Below are positions 1-7,884 of a stretch of DNA of 42,776 bases, piece by piece. This DNA is from Alphaproteobacteria bacterium. GTDB lineage: Bacteria; Pseudomonadota; Alphaproteobacteria; Micavibrionales; Micavibrionaceae. Each line of letters starts with the position of its first letter. Positions within the stretch are counted from its first letter, which is position 1. The stretch covers positions 1 to 42,776 of the forward strand of contig JAGLMC010000004.1 of the NCBI GenBank assembly GCA_023140215.1, given 5' to 3'. The position numbers and the translations under genes are program-made. The notes under the pieces are model-generated. The model was given only the letters and a program-made list of their open reading frames with translations, was not told the DNA's origin and searched no databases.

Positions 1-206
1 CTTTAGACATTGACGTAACTCTCCTGTTCTTTGCGCTGGTCGTTGATTGTGTTTAGAAAAATGACTTGCTAATGTCAATAAAATAATGCCAATAAATTTT
101 TAATATAAGAGATAAAAACACTGAAAATAAGCAGATATTGATTGACCGCGCTTGTGGTGGACTATTAGTTGCTCTTGGTATAAAATTAGCGCTAAGTAAA
201 GGCTAG
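1..206 (+). pseudogene. Decayed 3' end of a LysE/RhtB-family exporter
   Basis: Reading the frame that starts at base 3 gives a run of hydrophobic residues with a VVD motif (bases 3-53). In-frame stops follow at 54-56, 84-86 and 93-95. The same frame then continues to a TAG at 204-206. The last stretch contains IDRACGGLLVALG and ends LALSKG, which closely resembles the C-terminal signature of LysE/RhtB amino-acid exporters (RWLDR..GGLL..LG...LALS). The spacing between the VVD segment and this tail is also roughly that of the family. I read this as a nonsense-riddled remnant continuing from outside the window. It sits where lptC/lptA would be expected upstream of lptB. The assignment rests on short motifs only. 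Confidence 0.55.
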
Positions 207-224
207 AATTTTAATTGGGTAATT

Positions 225-983
225 ATGAGTATTAATCTACATCCACATATTAAAGAAGTTCCAAGAGGACTTACGGCGCAACATCTTTCCAAGAGTTATA
301 AAAAGCGTCCGGTTTTGCGTGATGTTAGTTTGTCTATTCAACGCGGTGAGGCTGTGGCTTTGCTTGGTTCTAACGGTGCCGGTAAGACAACTTGTTTTTA
401 TATTATTACAGGGCTTATCGGTTCTGATGGCGGTTATATATTGCTTGATGGGCAGGATATTACTAATTTACCTATGTATCGACGAGCTAGGCTTGGTATT
501 GGGTATTTACCGCAGGAAGCTTCAATTTTTCGTGGTTTGAATGTTGAAGATAATTTAAAAAGCGTGATTGAATCTCTTAATCTCCATCATGACGATCAAG
601 ATATGCTTCTGGAAGATTTGATGGTAGAATTTGGTATTGAGCATTTACGCAGAACGCCTTCTGTTGCTTTGTCAGGAGGAGAACGCCGTAGGGTTGAGAT
701 TGCGCGTGCGCTTGCAGCACGTCCTGATTTTATTCTGCTTGACGAACCATTGGCAGGAATTGATCCTATTGCTGTTAGTGAAATTCGTAATTTGATTTCG
801 CATTTGAAAGATCGGGGGATTGGTGTGTTGATTACAGATCATAATGTGCGGGATTGTCTTGGAATTGTTGATAGAGCTTATATCTTGCATGATGGCAGGG
901 TGTTGATGGAAGGTAATCCGGAAGAGATTGTTAATCATGAAGATGTTAGACGTGTTTATCTAGGAGAAGGCTTTAGGCTTTAG
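225..983 (+). CDS. lptB: LPS export ABC transporter ATP-binding protein LptB
   Basis: Cytoplasmic ATPase that powers the LptBFGC complex extracting lipopolysaccharide from the inner membrane and pushing it along the Lpt bridge. The 252-residue protein shows the full ABC set: Walker A GSNGAGKTT at 48-56, Q-loop Q97, signature LSGGE at 149-153, Walker B ILLDEP ending near 175 with catalytic E174, and H-loop H206. The LptB-typical stretches GIGYLPQEASIFR and TDHNVRD separate it from the related LivF/LivG proteins. Length is normal, with a short N-terminal extension. It is followed after 62 bases by rpoN, the classic proteobacterial order. The usual upstream partners lptC and lptA are not adjacent. 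The Shine-Dalgarno is weak. Confidence 0.95.
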   Translation: MSINLHPHIKEVPRGLTAQHLSKSYKKRPVLRDVSLSIQRGEAVALLGSNGAGKTTCFYIITGLIGSDGGYILLDGQDITNLPMYRRARLGIGYLPQEASIFRGLNVEDNLKSVIESLNLHHDDQDMLLEDLMVEFGIEHLRRTPSVALSGGERRRVEIARALAARPDFILLDEPLAGIDPIAVSEIRNLISHLKDRGIGVLITDHNVRDCLGIVDRAYILHDGRVLMEGNPEEIVNHEDVRRVYLGEGFRL

Positions 984-1045
984 TTGTTTGTATTTTCTAG
1001 TTTTCATTCGCTCGTAATGATAAATTTTTGTGATAGGATAAATCC

Positions 1046-2503
1046 ATGAACAAGATTTCCCAAAAACTGGATATTCGCCAGTCGCAACAACTTGTTATGA
1101 CCCCTCAACTGCAACAAGCGATTAAGCTTTTGCAACTTAGCAATATGGAACTTGCGGAGTTTGTTGAAGAAGAGATGGAGAAAAATCCTTTATTGGAAAA
1201 AGGTGAGAATAATCAGGACGCGTCAAGCGATTCTATTGACGGGTCAAATGAACTTGAAATTAAGGATGATGTAGACCGTGATTTTGAACAAGCCATTAAT
1301 AATAATACCGGAGATGATTTTGATGCCGGATCATCTATGTCAAACATTGGCTCCGGTGGGAATATAAAATTTGAAGATATTGAAAGTAGTTTTGAAAATC
1401 GTATTAGTTCTGACAAGACATTGCGTGAGCATCTTACAGAGCAGCTTTTTATTTCATGTGCAGATAGGCGAGACCGGCTGATCGGGAGTTTGCTTATTGA
1501 TCAGATTGATGATGCCGGATATTTACGTACCGATCATAGTGCACTTTCTCAACAGCTTGGTTGTTCTTTGGAGCGTATTGAAAGTTTATTGATTGTTTTA
1601 AAAGGCTTTGATCCTACCGGTATTTTTGCGAGCGATCTTGAGGAATGTCTTGCTTTGCAACTGGAAGAGCGTGGACAACTGGATGAGCCAATGAAAAAGC
1701 TTATCAAGAATTTAGCTATGTTGGGAGACCATGATTTTAAAGGTTTGGTTGAAATATGTGCGGTTAATGATACATATCTTAAGGATATGATAGGGGAAAT
1801 TCAGGCGCTTAATCCCAAACCTGCTAGTGAGTTCGATCATCTGATTGTGCAAACTGCTATTCCTGATGTGCTTATGAAACGCTTGCCAAAAAATATTGGC
1901 GGTGGATGGCGAGTGGAATTGAATACGGAAACATTACCTCGTGTATTGGTTAACAATGAGTATTACACAGAAGTTTCCGGACATGCGAATAAGAAAAAAG
2001 ATAAAGAATATCTGGCAAATCAATTAAATAATGCGAATTGGTTAGTTAAGGCTATGGATCAGCGTGCGAAAACAATCATTAAAGTTGCAGGTGAAATTGT
2101 CGAGCAACAAGATGGTTTTTTTAATTATGGTATTGAGTTTTTGCGGCCTTTAACGCTTAAAAATATTGCAGAAGAAATTGATATGCATGAAAGTACTGTA
2201 TCTCGTGTGACTACGAATAAATATATTGGTACTCCGCGTGGAATTTTTGAGCTTAAATTTTTCTTTTCAACGGCGTTGGGGGGTGATGATGGGGCTATTG
2301 CGCATTCATCAGAAGCTATAAAGGCACGTATTAAAGCTCTTATTAATGAGGAAGAACCATTTAGTGTTCTTTCTGATGATAAGATTGTTCGGATTTTACA
2401 GGAAGACGGGATTGAAATTGCTCGCCGTACTATTGCTAAATACCGTGAGGCTATGCATATTGGTTCTTCTGTGCAACGTCGCAAACAAAAAAGAAATTTA
2501 TAG
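1046..2503 (+). CDS. rpoN: RNA polymerase sigma-54 factor RpoN
   Basis: Alternative sigma factor that directs RNA polymerase to -24/-12 promoters and needs an AAA+ enhancer-binding activator. The 485-residue protein has the Gln-rich region I at the N-terminus (QSQQLVMTPQLQQAIKLLQ), an acidic linker (about 55-130), the core-binding domain, a helix-turn-helix around 374-408 (NIAEEIDMHESTVSR) and the diagnostic RpoN box ARRTIAKYR at 459-467 near the C-terminus. The start is supported by AGGAT six bases before the ATG. In many proteobacteria hpf and PTS(Ntr) genes follow rpoN; here the next gene is pheA. No sigma-54 promoter was convincingly identified in the window, so its regulon is not visible. 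Confidence 0.96.
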   Translation: MNKISQKLDIRQSQQLVMTPQLQQAIKLLQLSNMELAEFVEEEMEKNPLLEKGENNQDASSDSIDGSNELEIKDDVDRDFEQAINNNTGDDFDAGSSMSNIGSGGNIKFEDIESSFENRISSDKTLREHLTEQLFISCADRRDRLIGSLLIDQIDDAGYLRTDHSALSQQLGCSLERIESLLIVLKGFDPTGIFASDLEECLALQLEERGQLDEPMKKLIKNLAMLGDHDFKGLVEICAVNDTYLKDMIGEIQALNPKPASEFDHLIVQTAIPDVLMKRLPKNIGGGWRVELNTETLPRVLVNNEYYTEVSGHANKKKDKEYLANQLNNANWLVKAMDQRAKTIIKVAGEIVEQQDGFFNYGIEFLRPLTLKNIAEEIDMHESTVSRVTTNKYIGTPRGIFELKFFFSTALGGDDGAIAHSSEAIKARIKALINEEEPFSVLSDDKIVRILQEDGIEIARRTIAKYREAMHIGSSVQRRKQKRNL

Positions 2504-2535
2504 TTATAACTATTTGGTAAGAAGTGGATAAAGAA

Positions 2536-3405
2536 ATGTCACAAGATTATAAGAAGATTGCTTTTCAAGGTATTATAGGTGCTTATTCTGATTTAGCCTG
2601 TCGTACGGTTTTTCCAACTTTTGAGACTGTGCCTTGTAATTCCTTTGATGATGCTTTTATTTCTGTTCTTGATGGTGATTCAGATTTAGCTATGATTCCT
2701 GTTGATAATACTATTGCAGGTCGTGTGGCTGATGTTCATCATCTTATGCAAAAAGGCGATCTTTTTATTATTGGTGAGCATTTTCAACCTGTGCGTCATG
2801 CATTACTTGGTGTGAAAGGAGTTCAAAAAGAGTCTCTTAAGCATATTCATTCTCATGTTCATGCATTGCCTCAATGCCGTGAATTTATAAAAAGTCTTGG
2901 ATTACAGTCGCATGTACATGCGGATACGGCTGGAGCTGCGGAAGAAGTCGCAGAACGAGCGGATATCGAACATGCGGCTATTGCTTCTTCTTTAGCGGCA
3001 GAGATTTATAATTTGGATATTTTGGAAGAGGATATTCAAGATAAATATCATAATACGACTCGTTTTTTGATATTATCTTCTGATCCGATTATTCCTGATA
3101 TTGATGAAAATATAAACGTTTTAACCAGTTTATTATTTGAGGTGAGAAATATTCCTGCTGTTCTTTATAAAAGTCTCGGTGGTTTTGCAACCAATGGTTT
3201 AAGTTTGGCAAAGCTTGAGTCTTATGTTGATGATAAATTTCAGGCGGCACAGTTTTATTGTGATGTTGAGGGGCATATGGAAAGTGATGCTTTTGAGTTG
3301 GCTCTTGAGGAGCTTGGGTTTTATGCTAAGAACGTCAAGTTTTTAGGGACATATCCGGCGCATGATTTTCGTAAAACATATATACAGGAAGATAAAAATA
3401 TTTAG
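2536..3405 (+). CDS. pheA: Prephenate dehydratase (PheA/PheC type, with ACT domain)
   Basis: Converts prephenate to phenylpyruvate in phenylalanine synthesis. The protein carries the periplasmic-binding-like catalytic domain (IAFQGIIGAYSD at the N-terminus and the catalytic TTRF motif near 174-177) followed by a C-terminal ACT domain from about 194 to the end. In that domain NGLSLAKLES corresponds to the Phe-sensing region, so feedback inhibition by phenylalanine is expected. I chose ATG 2536 (289 residues): it has GGAT six bases upstream, the same arrangement as rpoN. An in-frame GTG at 2524 would add four residues. It is a stand-alone dehydratase with no chorismate mutase domain. It lies 32 bases after rpoN and probably shares its transcript. 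Confidence 0.93.
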   Translation: MSQDYKKIAFQGIIGAYSDLACRTVFPTFETVPCNSFDDAFISVLDGDSDLAMIPVDNTIAGRVADVHHLMQKGDLFIIGEHFQPVRHALLGVKGVQKESLKHIHSHVHALPQCREFIKSLGLQSHVHADTAGAAEEVAERADIEHAAIASSLAAEIYNLDILEEDIQDKYHNTTRFLILSSDPIIPDIDENINVLTSLLFEVRNIPAVLYKSLGGFATNGLSLAKLESYVDDKFQAAQFYCDVEGHMESDAFELALEELGFYAKNVKFLGTYPAHDFRKTYIQEDKNI

Positions 3406-3467
3406 TTCTTGCTTTTGTTACAATAGAATATGTTAGATTAGAGATAAATAGAATAGGGATTTTTGAG

Positions 3468-3806
3468 ATGCCGACACACGCTGAACTTGCAGGAAAACTT
3501 TTAGTTGATGCCGCAGATTTTTTTAAGACTCTGGGTGAGCAAAATGAAGATATCAAAGAAGAAATGCATGAAAATGCTAGTGTTTTTGAGCAGATGTCTA
3601 ATTTTATAACGGCTCAACCGGGCGGTTCTCTTGATGATAAGCCGCATAGTGAGCTTGCAGGGCAATTATTAAAAGATGCCGCAGATTTTTTTAAAACTCT
3701 GGGTGAGCAAAATGAACCTATTAAAGAGCAAATGGATGAGAATGCTAAGATTTATGAACAAATCAGCTCTTTGGTCATGCAGGATCCTCTTGGTATTTTA
3801 GATTAA
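3468..3806 (+). CDS. Small protein with an internal tandem duplication, unknown function
   Basis: The 112-residue product is built from two near-identical copies of a roughly 45-residue helical unit, at about 3-47 and 58-103. Both contain ELAG.LL.DAADFFKTLG followed by EQNE.IKE.M.ENA..(F/Y)EQ. The linker is Gly/Pro/Asp-rich. There is no signal peptide, membrane segment or catalytic motif. The protein is acidic and probably all-helical, which suggests a binding or structural role. The start is supported by AGGGA eight bases before the ATG. It follows pheA by 62 bases and precedes ftsK by 136. I do not recognise a named family. The DNA of the two repeats is also similar over the DAADFFKTLGEQNE segment, so the duplication may be fairly recent or under strong constraint. 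Confidence 0.75.
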   Translation: MPTHAELAGKLLVDAADFFKTLGEQNEDIKEEMHENASVFEQMSNFITAQPGGSLDDKPHSELAGQLLKDAADFFKTLGEQNEPIKEQMDENAKIYEQISSLVMQDPLGILD

Positions 3807-3942
3807 AGTCTGATTTTTAATTTTTTCTTGAAGCATTTCTTGTTTTTATGATCGTAGATGTTGTATTCTGGTTTGGTAGTTACTTTAAAGGTGGTTCTAT
3901 TTTGTAATAGCAGCTTTTCATTCCGTAATTTTTAAGCTTGAT

Positions 3943-6447
3943 ATGGCACGTATGCGTTCAATTAAACGCCCTATGCGGCGAATCCAAAAGAAAAATTTTA
4001 TGCTTTCTTTCTTGCCTGAGAGTGTGCAGGCCTTTTTGGCACGCAGACTTGTTGATATTTTTGCATTTATTTTGTCTATTGCCGGTTTTTTTATCCTTAT
4101 AGCTTTAAGTAGTTATTATCATATGGATCCGTCATGGAATACAGCAAGTGTTGATGGGGGTGTGGTTTTAAACTGGGCAGGGTCTCATGGAGCATGGGTA
4201 GCAGATTTATTTCTTCAAACTCTTGGTATTGGTGGATTTATTCTGTCTTTTGGTTTGTTGATTTGGGGTTTTCGTTGTTTTAAACGACATATTCTCACTC
4301 CATTTTGGTTACGTCTTATTAGTTTGCTAGTAGCTTCTGTTTGTCTTTCTATTGCTTTTGCACAGATTCCATCCGGTGGGTGGACTGTTCATCCATATCT
4401 GGGAAGTAGTGCCGGAACGCTTTTACTTGAACGTTTAAATGTTTTTTCACCTGTATTGGGAACAGTTGGAGTTCCTGTAATATCAGGCATTTTTGCTTTT
4501 TTAGCATTTTTGTATGCCGTTGCTATTACTCAGAAAGAAATAACTTTTGTTTTTAATAAAGTTAAAATACTTATATTTAGCGTTTTTGTTTTTGGATATA
4601 GCCTTTATCGCGCTTTTAGTGATTGGTTGGCTCATTACAATGATCCTGATTATAAAGTCGCACCTCTTGATTTATTCAAAAAAATTCGTGAGGCTGCCGG
4701 AATACAGGCATTGCAAGCTTTACAAAAAACCTCTTCAGCAAAGGATTCGTCTGTATCACCAGTGTCAGTAGAAAAAACAGTGCAATCTTCTTCTGTATTA
4801 TCTGTGAAAGCTCCTGAAAAACAGGCAGAAGCTATTCCGGTAGTTAAGTCGGTATATGGAAATAAAGCTGCTCAATCAAAGTCTTCCGCGCAACAAAAGT
4901 TTAATCTTTATGAGGGAGAATGGAGTTTACCGTCTCTTGATCTTTTGCAATGTGTGCCTAATGATTTACCACAGAATCATGCAAGTGAAGTTGCTTTGCG
5001 TAAGAATGCCGAGCTTTTACAAAATGTTTTGGCTGATTTTAATATTGAGGGTGAGATTACTTCTATTCATCCGGGCCCCGTTGTTACGCTTTATGAGCTT
5101 GAGCCTGCGCCTGGTACGAAATCATCTCGTGTAATTTCTCTATCCGATGATATTGCCCGTTCAATGTCTGTTGTTTCTGTGCGTATTGCAGTAGTGCCGG
5201 GGCGTAATGTTATTGGAGTTGAATTACCAAATCAGAATCGTCAAACAGTTTATATGCATGATTTGTTATCTTCGCGGTTATTTGAGAAAACAAGGGCAAA
5301 ATTGCCGATTATCTTGGGTAAGGATATTGTAGGTCAGCCTATATTGGCAGATCTGTCAAAAATGCCACATTTGCTGGTAGCGGGAACTACGGGTTCCGGT
5401 AAGTCTGTGGCTGTTAATACGATGATTTTATCTTTGCTTTTTCGTTTGCCACCAGAGAAATGCCGTTTTATTATGATTGATCCAAAAATGCTGGAGCTAT
5501 CTGCATATGATGATATTCCTCATCTTCTTTCTCCTGTTGTTACTGAGCCGGGTAAGGCTATTGTTGCTCTTAAATGGGCGGTACAGGAAATGGAGGAGCG
5601 CTATAGATCAATGTCTAAGCTGGGCGTTAGAAATATTGAAGGATATAATAATCGTCTTAAAGAAGCTCGTGATAATGATGAAACTATTATACGTAAAGTT
5701 CAAACAGGTTTTGATACAAAAACAGGTGTTCCTGTTTTTGAAGATCAAGCTATTGATTTAACTGAGCTTCCTTATATTGTTGTTGTTGTTGATGAATTTG
5801 CTGATTTGATGTTAGTTGCTGGTAAGGATGTTGAAAATGCAATTCAACGTCTTGCTCAAATGGCACGTGCTGCCGGTATTCATTTGATTATGGCTACGCA
5901 ACGTCCTTCTGTTGATGTGATTACAGGTGTAATTAAGGCAAACTTTCCGACGAGGATCAGCTTTTCCGTAACTTCAAAAATTGATAGCCGTACTATTCTT
6001 GGTGAAGGCGGAGCTGAGCAGCTTCTCGGAATGGGTGATATGCTTTATATGGCTCCGGGCGGGCGGGTTACTCGCGTTCATGGCCCCTTTGTTTCAGATA
6101 GAGATGTTGAAAAGATAGCTTCTTTTCTTCGTTCACAAGGCAAGCCTTCTTATCTTGATAATATTACTGATGGCAGCGGTGATTTTGGCGATAATGAAGT
6201 TATGAATGCTATGTTTGGCGGGCAGTCTTCTGATAGCTCAAATTCAGTTGATGAGCTTTATGATCGTGCTGTAGCACTTGTTGCGCGTGAGGGGAAAGCA
6301 TCAACCAGTTTTGTTCAGCGTCATTTGCAAATTGGTTATAACCGTGCTGCACGTATTGTTGAGGAAATGGAAAAACAGGGTATTATTAGTTCTGCCACCT
6401 CGACTGGAAAACGTGAAGTGCTTATCCGTGATTTTAGTGATGTTTAA
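3943..6447 (+). CDS. ftsK: DNA translocase FtsK
   Basis: Septal DNA pump that moves chromosome ends and activates XerCD recombination at dif during division. The 834-residue protein has hydrophobic segments near 37-57, 89-111, 122-140, 172-196 and 206-224. A variable Ser/Lys/Gln-rich linker spans about 255-315. The RecA-like motor follows: Walker A GTTGSGKS at 481-488, the MIDPKMLELSAYD segment, Walker B VVVVDEFADL with D617/E618, and MATQRPSVDVITG. The C-terminal gamma winged helix lies at about 765-830 (ASTSFVQRHLQIGYNRAARIVEEME) and would read KOPS sequences. The linker is much shorter than in E. coli FtsK, as is usual in alphaproteobacteria. The start at 3943 has no strong Shine-Dalgarno, and a second in-frame ATG lies nine bases on. 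Confidence 0.96.
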   Translation: MARMRSIKRPMRRIQKKNFMLSFLPESVQAFLARRLVDIFAFILSIAGFFILIALSSYYHMDPSWNTASVDGGVVLNWAGSHGAWVADLFLQTLGIGGFILSFGLLIWGFRCFKRHILTPFWLRLISLLVASVCLSIAFAQIPSGGWTVHPYLGSSAGTLLLERLNVFSPVLGTVGVPVISGIFAFLAFLYAVAITQKEITFVFNKVKILIFSVFVFGYSLYRAFSDWLAHYNDPDYKVAPLDLFKKIREAAGIQALQALQKTSSAKDSSVSPVSVEKTVQSSSVLSVKAPEKQAEAIPVVKSVYGNKAAQSKSSAQQKFNLYEGEWSLPSLDLLQCVPNDLPQNHASEVALRKNAELLQNVLADFNIEGEITSIHPGPVVTLYELEPAPGTKSSRVISLSDDIARSMSVVSVRIAVVPGRNVIGVELPNQNRQTVYMHDLLSSRLFEKTRAKLPIILGKDIVGQPILADLSKMPHLLVAGTTGSGKSVAVNTMILSLLFRLPPEKCRFIMIDPKMLELSAYDDIPHLLSPVVTEPGKAIVALKWAVQEMEERYRSMSKLGVRNIEGYNNRLKEARDNDETIIRKVQTGFDTKTGVPVFEDQAIDLTELPYIVVVVDEFADLMLVAGKDVENAIQRLAQMARAAGIHLIMATQRPSVDVITGVIKANFPTRISFSVTSKIDSRTILGEGGAEQLLGMGDMLYMAPGGRVTRVHGPFVSDRDVEKIASFLRSQGKPSYLDNITDGSGDFGDNEVMNAMFGGQSSDSSNSVDELYDRAVALVAREGKASTSFVQRHLQIGYNRAARIVEEMEKQGIISSATSTGKREVLIRDFSDV

Positions 6448-6536
6448 ATAGCTTATCAAAAAACTGGATTTGAAGCGCTAAAGTCTTTACATATATATAA
6501 TTGTTACTATGTCATAATAAAAAGAGATTTACTTTA

Positions 6537-7157
6537 ATGAGAGTTATAATAGTTTTTTTGATTGTTTTGTTTTTATCTAATCCCGTTTTAGCTGCTAATA
6601 AAAGCGTGAAGGATATTCCAGCAGAAGCGGCGCGTATTGAGAAATATCTTAATGGACTGGAATCAGCACAGGCGCGGTTTGTTCAAACTACGCATGATGG
6701 TACTCAGCTAGTTGGTACATTTTATCTTCAACGTCCCGGTAAGTTACGTTTTGAATATGACCCACCAATTGAGGATTTTGTTGTTGCGGATGGTTTTTTC
6801 ATCTATTTTTATGATTCCCAGCTTGAAGAACAAACAAATGCTCCTATTGGACAAACGCTTGCTGATTTTCTTTTGCGCGCAAATATAGAGTTAAGTGATG
6901 ATATTGGTATAGAAGATATTCGCCGTGGTGGTGATTTCTTACAAGTTGAGCTTGTGCAAGCAGCAGATCCGGAAGCCGGATCTTTGACGCTTGGTTTTTC
7001 TGAAAATCCTATGACGCTCAAAAAATGGCGGATTGTTGATGCTCAAGGGCTTATTACTGAAATTGAGCTTTTTTATTTGAAAACGGATATAATACATCCT
7101 CGTAATCTTTTTGGATATATTGATCCGAAAAGAGGGCAGCCGCATTATAATGAGTGA
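6537..7157 (+). CDS. lolA: Outer-membrane lipoprotein carrier protein LolA
   Basis: Periplasmic chaperone that carries lipoproteins from LolCDE to the outer membrane. From ATG 6537 the protein (206 residues) begins with a textbook signal peptide: MR, a hydrophobic core, then PVLA with predicted cleavage after residue 19. An in-frame TTG at 6501 would place 12 extra polar residues before the signal and is not used here. The body has LolA-type segments: ARFVQTTHDG, GTFYLQRPGKLRFEYDPP and a C-terminal region of beta strands. It lies directly downstream of ftsK, as in many proteobacteria. Its last eight bases overlap the recR start, suggesting translational coupling. Confidence 0.88.
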   Translation: MRVIIVFLIVLFLSNPVLAANKSVKDIPAEAARIEKYLNGLESAQARFVQTTHDGTQLVGTFYLQRPGKLRFEYDPPIEDFVVADGFFIYFYDSQLEEQTNAPIGQTLADFLLRANIELSDDIGIEDIRRGGDFLQVELVQAADPEAGSLTLGFSENPMTLKKWRIVDAQGLITEIELFYLKTDIIHPRNLFGYIDPKRGQPHYNE

Positions 7158-7737
7158 AAGCTCACTGCATCATCTTATTAAAATGTTTTCCGGATTGCCC
7201 GGACTTGGTAATAGATCTGCGCGTCGTATTGCTCTTCATCTTTTGAATAAACGTGAGAATGTAATGTTGCCTTTGGCGCATGTTTTGCAGGATGCTGCGG
7301 AAAATATTAAGGCTTGTGAGATATGTGGAAATTTGGATATGAACACTCCTTGCGGTATTTGTGTAGATAGTCGCAGACAACAGAATGTGTTGTGCGTTGT
7401 TGCGCAAGTTAGTGATCTTTGGGCTATCGAGCGTACCGGTTCATTCAATGGTGTATATCATGTGTTAAACGGTTTGCTTTGTGCGCTAGATGGTATTGGC
7501 CCTCAGGATTTGCGTATTTCACAATTAGTGGATCGAGCTAATAGCGGAGTTTTTGAGGAAATTATTCTTGCACTAAGTGCTACAGTTGATGGTCAATCTA
7601 CTGTGCATTATATTGCAGATCAACTAGATACAACATCTATAAAGATTTCACGTCTAGCGCATGGTGTTCCCGTCGGCGGTGAACTTGATTATCTTGATGA
7701 CGGTACTATTGTAACTGCTTTAAAATTACGGAAGTAA
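7150..7737 (+). CDS. recR: Recombination mediator protein RecR
   Basis: Partner of RecO/RecF in loading RecA at single-strand gaps. The 195-residue protein has an N-terminal helix-hairpin-helix (LPGLGNRSARRIALHLL), a four-cysteine zinc finger (C56, C59, C68, C71) and a Toprim domain (VLCVVAQVSDLWAIERTG onward). ATG 7150 is chosen because it fits the family N-terminus; an in-frame ATG at 7111 lies inside lolA and adds 13 unconserved residues. The start overlaps the lolA stop. recR usually follows dnaX-ybaB, so this position is unusual. The stop codon lies within the left flanking direct repeat (GGAAGTAAAA) of the inverted-repeat element that follows. An insertion there would have left the gene intact. 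Confidence 0.93.
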   Translation: MSESSLHHLIKMFSGLPGLGNRSARRIALHLLNKRENVMLPLAHVLQDAAENIKACEICGNLDMNTPCGICVDSRRQQNVLCVVAQVSDLWAIERTGSFNGVYHVLNGLLCALDGIGPQDLRISQLVDRANSGVFEEIILALSATVDGQSTVHYIADQLDTTSIKISRLAHGVPVGGELDYLDDGTIVTALKLRK

Positions 7738-7739
7738 AA

Positions 7740-7845
7740 TTATAGCGACTTGCATTTATCCTTGCACGTTGTTACTCGTCACTTACTTAGTATTACTAAG
7801 CTTCGTTCCTTGTGCCTAGTGCAAAAATAAAGCCAAATCACTATA
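7740..7845. mobile_element. 106-bp MITE-like element with 27-bp terminal inverted repeats
   Basis: The left arm 7741-7767 and the reverse complement of the right arm 7819-7845 match at 21 of 27 positions without gaps. Both begin TATAG and end TTGCAC. Four of the six mismatches are transitions. The centre holds a further palindrome, CTTAGTATTACTAAG at 7786-7800. Identical 10-bp direct repeats GGAAGTAAAA flank the element at 7730-7739 and 7846-7855, as a target-site duplication would. There is no room for a transposase. Together these point to a small non-autonomous element, or a structured repeat that spread by insertion. The left repeat covers the recR stop codon. The family is not one I can name. 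Confidence 0.65.
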
Positions 7846-7855
7846 GGAAGTAAAA

Positions 7856-7871
7856 CAATGTGTCCCCGTTT
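7856..7871 (-). repeat. Short repeat AAACGGGGACAYATTG, copy 1
   Basis: On the minus strand this reads AAACGGGGACACATTG. A second copy with one transition (AAACGGGGACATATTG) lies at 36793-36808 on the plus strand. Both are intergenic. This copy directly abuts the right direct repeat of the element at 7740-7845, near the 3' end of serA. GGGGACA-type motifs are often parts of REP-like palindromes, which is an inference here. Confidence 0.4.
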
Positions 7872-7884
7872 AATATGTTTAATT

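Noticed and set aside
1-25. Minus-strand gene start: AGGAGA, nine bases, then ATG at 10-8 (Met-Ser-Lys)
   Set aside because: The spacing is good, but only three codons are visible and the same bases read as part of a LysE-like remnant on the plus strand. It cannot be supported without upstream sequence.
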